From: a virus
Length of the DNA: 21,560 nucleotides
Strand: one strand, 5' to 3'
IMG/VR virus record: IMGVR_UViG_3300031801_000029
Span: 1 to 21,560 of that record
Shown here: piece after piece, positions 21,068-21,560 of the stretch
How positions within the stretch are numbered: position 1 is the first letter of the stretch
How the letters are laid out: every line of letters starts with the position of its first letter
Position numbers and translations under genes: made by a program
The notes under the pieces: generated by a model
What the model saw: the letters and a program-made list of their open reading frames with translations, nothing else
Told to the model about the DNA's origin: nothing
Database searches by the model: none

Positions 21068-21560
21068 GTGGCGTATACAGTTAATAAAACAAGTGGAGCC
21101 GTACTAACAGTTGTAGCTGATGGTACGCTTGACACAACAACGAATTTAACATTAATCGGTAAAAATTATGCCGGTTATGGTGAGGTTCAAAACGAAAATT
21201 TTGTAAAACTACTAGAAAACTTTGCTCACAGTTCCGCCCCTGGCTCACCATTGGCTGGCCAATTATGGTGGGACTCTACAAATGTAGCACTCAAAGTGTA
21301 TACCGGCTCTGCCTGGAAAGAGGCTGGCGGTATAACTTCAGCGGCAACAGCACCTTCCGGTGCTCAAGAAGGAGATGTCTGGTGGGACACCACTAACGAT
21401 CAATTAAAAGGATATGATGGTTCAACATGGATTATTATTGGACCAAGTTATGCAGGTGGAGTAATTAGTGGTGCAATAGTAGACACAATTACAGATAATG
21501 GATCAGTTGTACATACAGTAGTATTTTTATATGTTGCAAATACAAAAGTTGCAATTATTT
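21068..21560 (+). CDS. Fibre-like virion protein with WWD repeats (right-truncated)
   Basis: The frame opens at GTG 21068 and stays open to the right edge, giving 164 residues; the 3' end lies outside. It is preceded by a perfect TATAAATA box and AGGAG 9 bases upstream. The N terminus (YTVNKTSGAVLTV, then LTLIGKNYAGYGE and FVKLLENFA) is followed by two copies of a repeat with a 38-residue period: GQLWWDSTNVALKVYTGSAW from residue 64 and GDVWWDTTNDQLKGYDGSTW from residue 102. This layout is common in tail-fibre or fibre-associated proteins of marine T4-like phages, where the repeats continue toward the C terminus; I rely on memory of the family. No enzyme motif is visible. The stretch 21181-21420 is about 47% GC by hand count, well above the surrounding genes. 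It is probably a host-contact protein whose receptor-binding part lies beyond the window. Confidence 0.8.
   Translation, partial: MAYTVNKTSGAVLTVVADGTLDTTTNLTLIGKNYAGYGEVQNENFVKLLENFAHSSAPGSPLAGQLWWDSTNVALKVYTGSAWKEAGGITSAATAPSGAQEGDVWWDTTNDQLKGYDGSTWIIIGPSYAGGVISGAIVDTITDNGSVVHTVVFLYVANTKVAII

Overview
The window looks like part of the structural module of a T4-like myovirus infecting a marine bacterium. It is strongly AT-rich. All genes lie on the + strand, packed end to end with gaps of at most about 60 bases, and their order matches the T4 baseplate: gp5 (hub), gp25 (wedge/sheath initiator), gp6 (wedge), then a giant gene where T4 has gene 7. The low GC, the large gp6, the giant YHYH/FG-GAP protein and the WWD-repeat fibre-like protein resemble phages of Prochlorococcus/Synechococcus or Pelagibacter. 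The host cannot be read from this window. No tRNA, CRISPR array, insertion sequence, integrase or metabolic gene is visible.

Layout: 1-287 is the 3' end of a gene that starts off the left edge (function not recognised). 292-1884 encodes gp5, the baseplate hub/spike, with an OB fold and a beta-helix but no visible lysozyme domain. 1927-2316 encodes gp25. 2316-5714 encodes a long gp6 that overlaps gp25 by one base. 5723-20308 is a single uninterrupted reading frame of 4861 codons, two thirds of the window, encoding a mosaic virion protein. 20336-21007 encodes a 223-residue protein, probably of the virion. 21068 to the right edge is the start of a fibre-like gene with a GTG start; it runs off the window.

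The giant protein is the most striking object. It has a conserved N-terminal region, probably for baseplate docking, and two carbohydrate-binding-like segments. It also has a YHYH domain, an FG-GAP beta-propeller whose blades are separated by inserted beta-sandwich modules, at least eight copies of a tail-fibre-type 'VNG...DYTV' module, six Gly-Ser-Gly-Tyr repeats and a C-terminal 'GERI...RGTWGT' domain. Together these suggest a baseplate-anchored, surface-exposed adhesive or fibre-like protein of about half a megadalton.

Regulation: T4-type late promoter boxes (consensus TATAAATA) lie in three intergenic gaps. In front of gp25 and the 223-residue gene the box ends exactly 6 bases before the ATG and no Shine-Dalgarno sequence is visible, which suggests leaderless or nearly leaderless late mRNAs. 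The last gene has two boxes 24 bases apart flanking a perfect 22-bp palindrome, then a strong AGGAG site and a GTG start. No convincing intrinsic terminator is seen, so the genes are probably transcribed as overlapping late transcripts.
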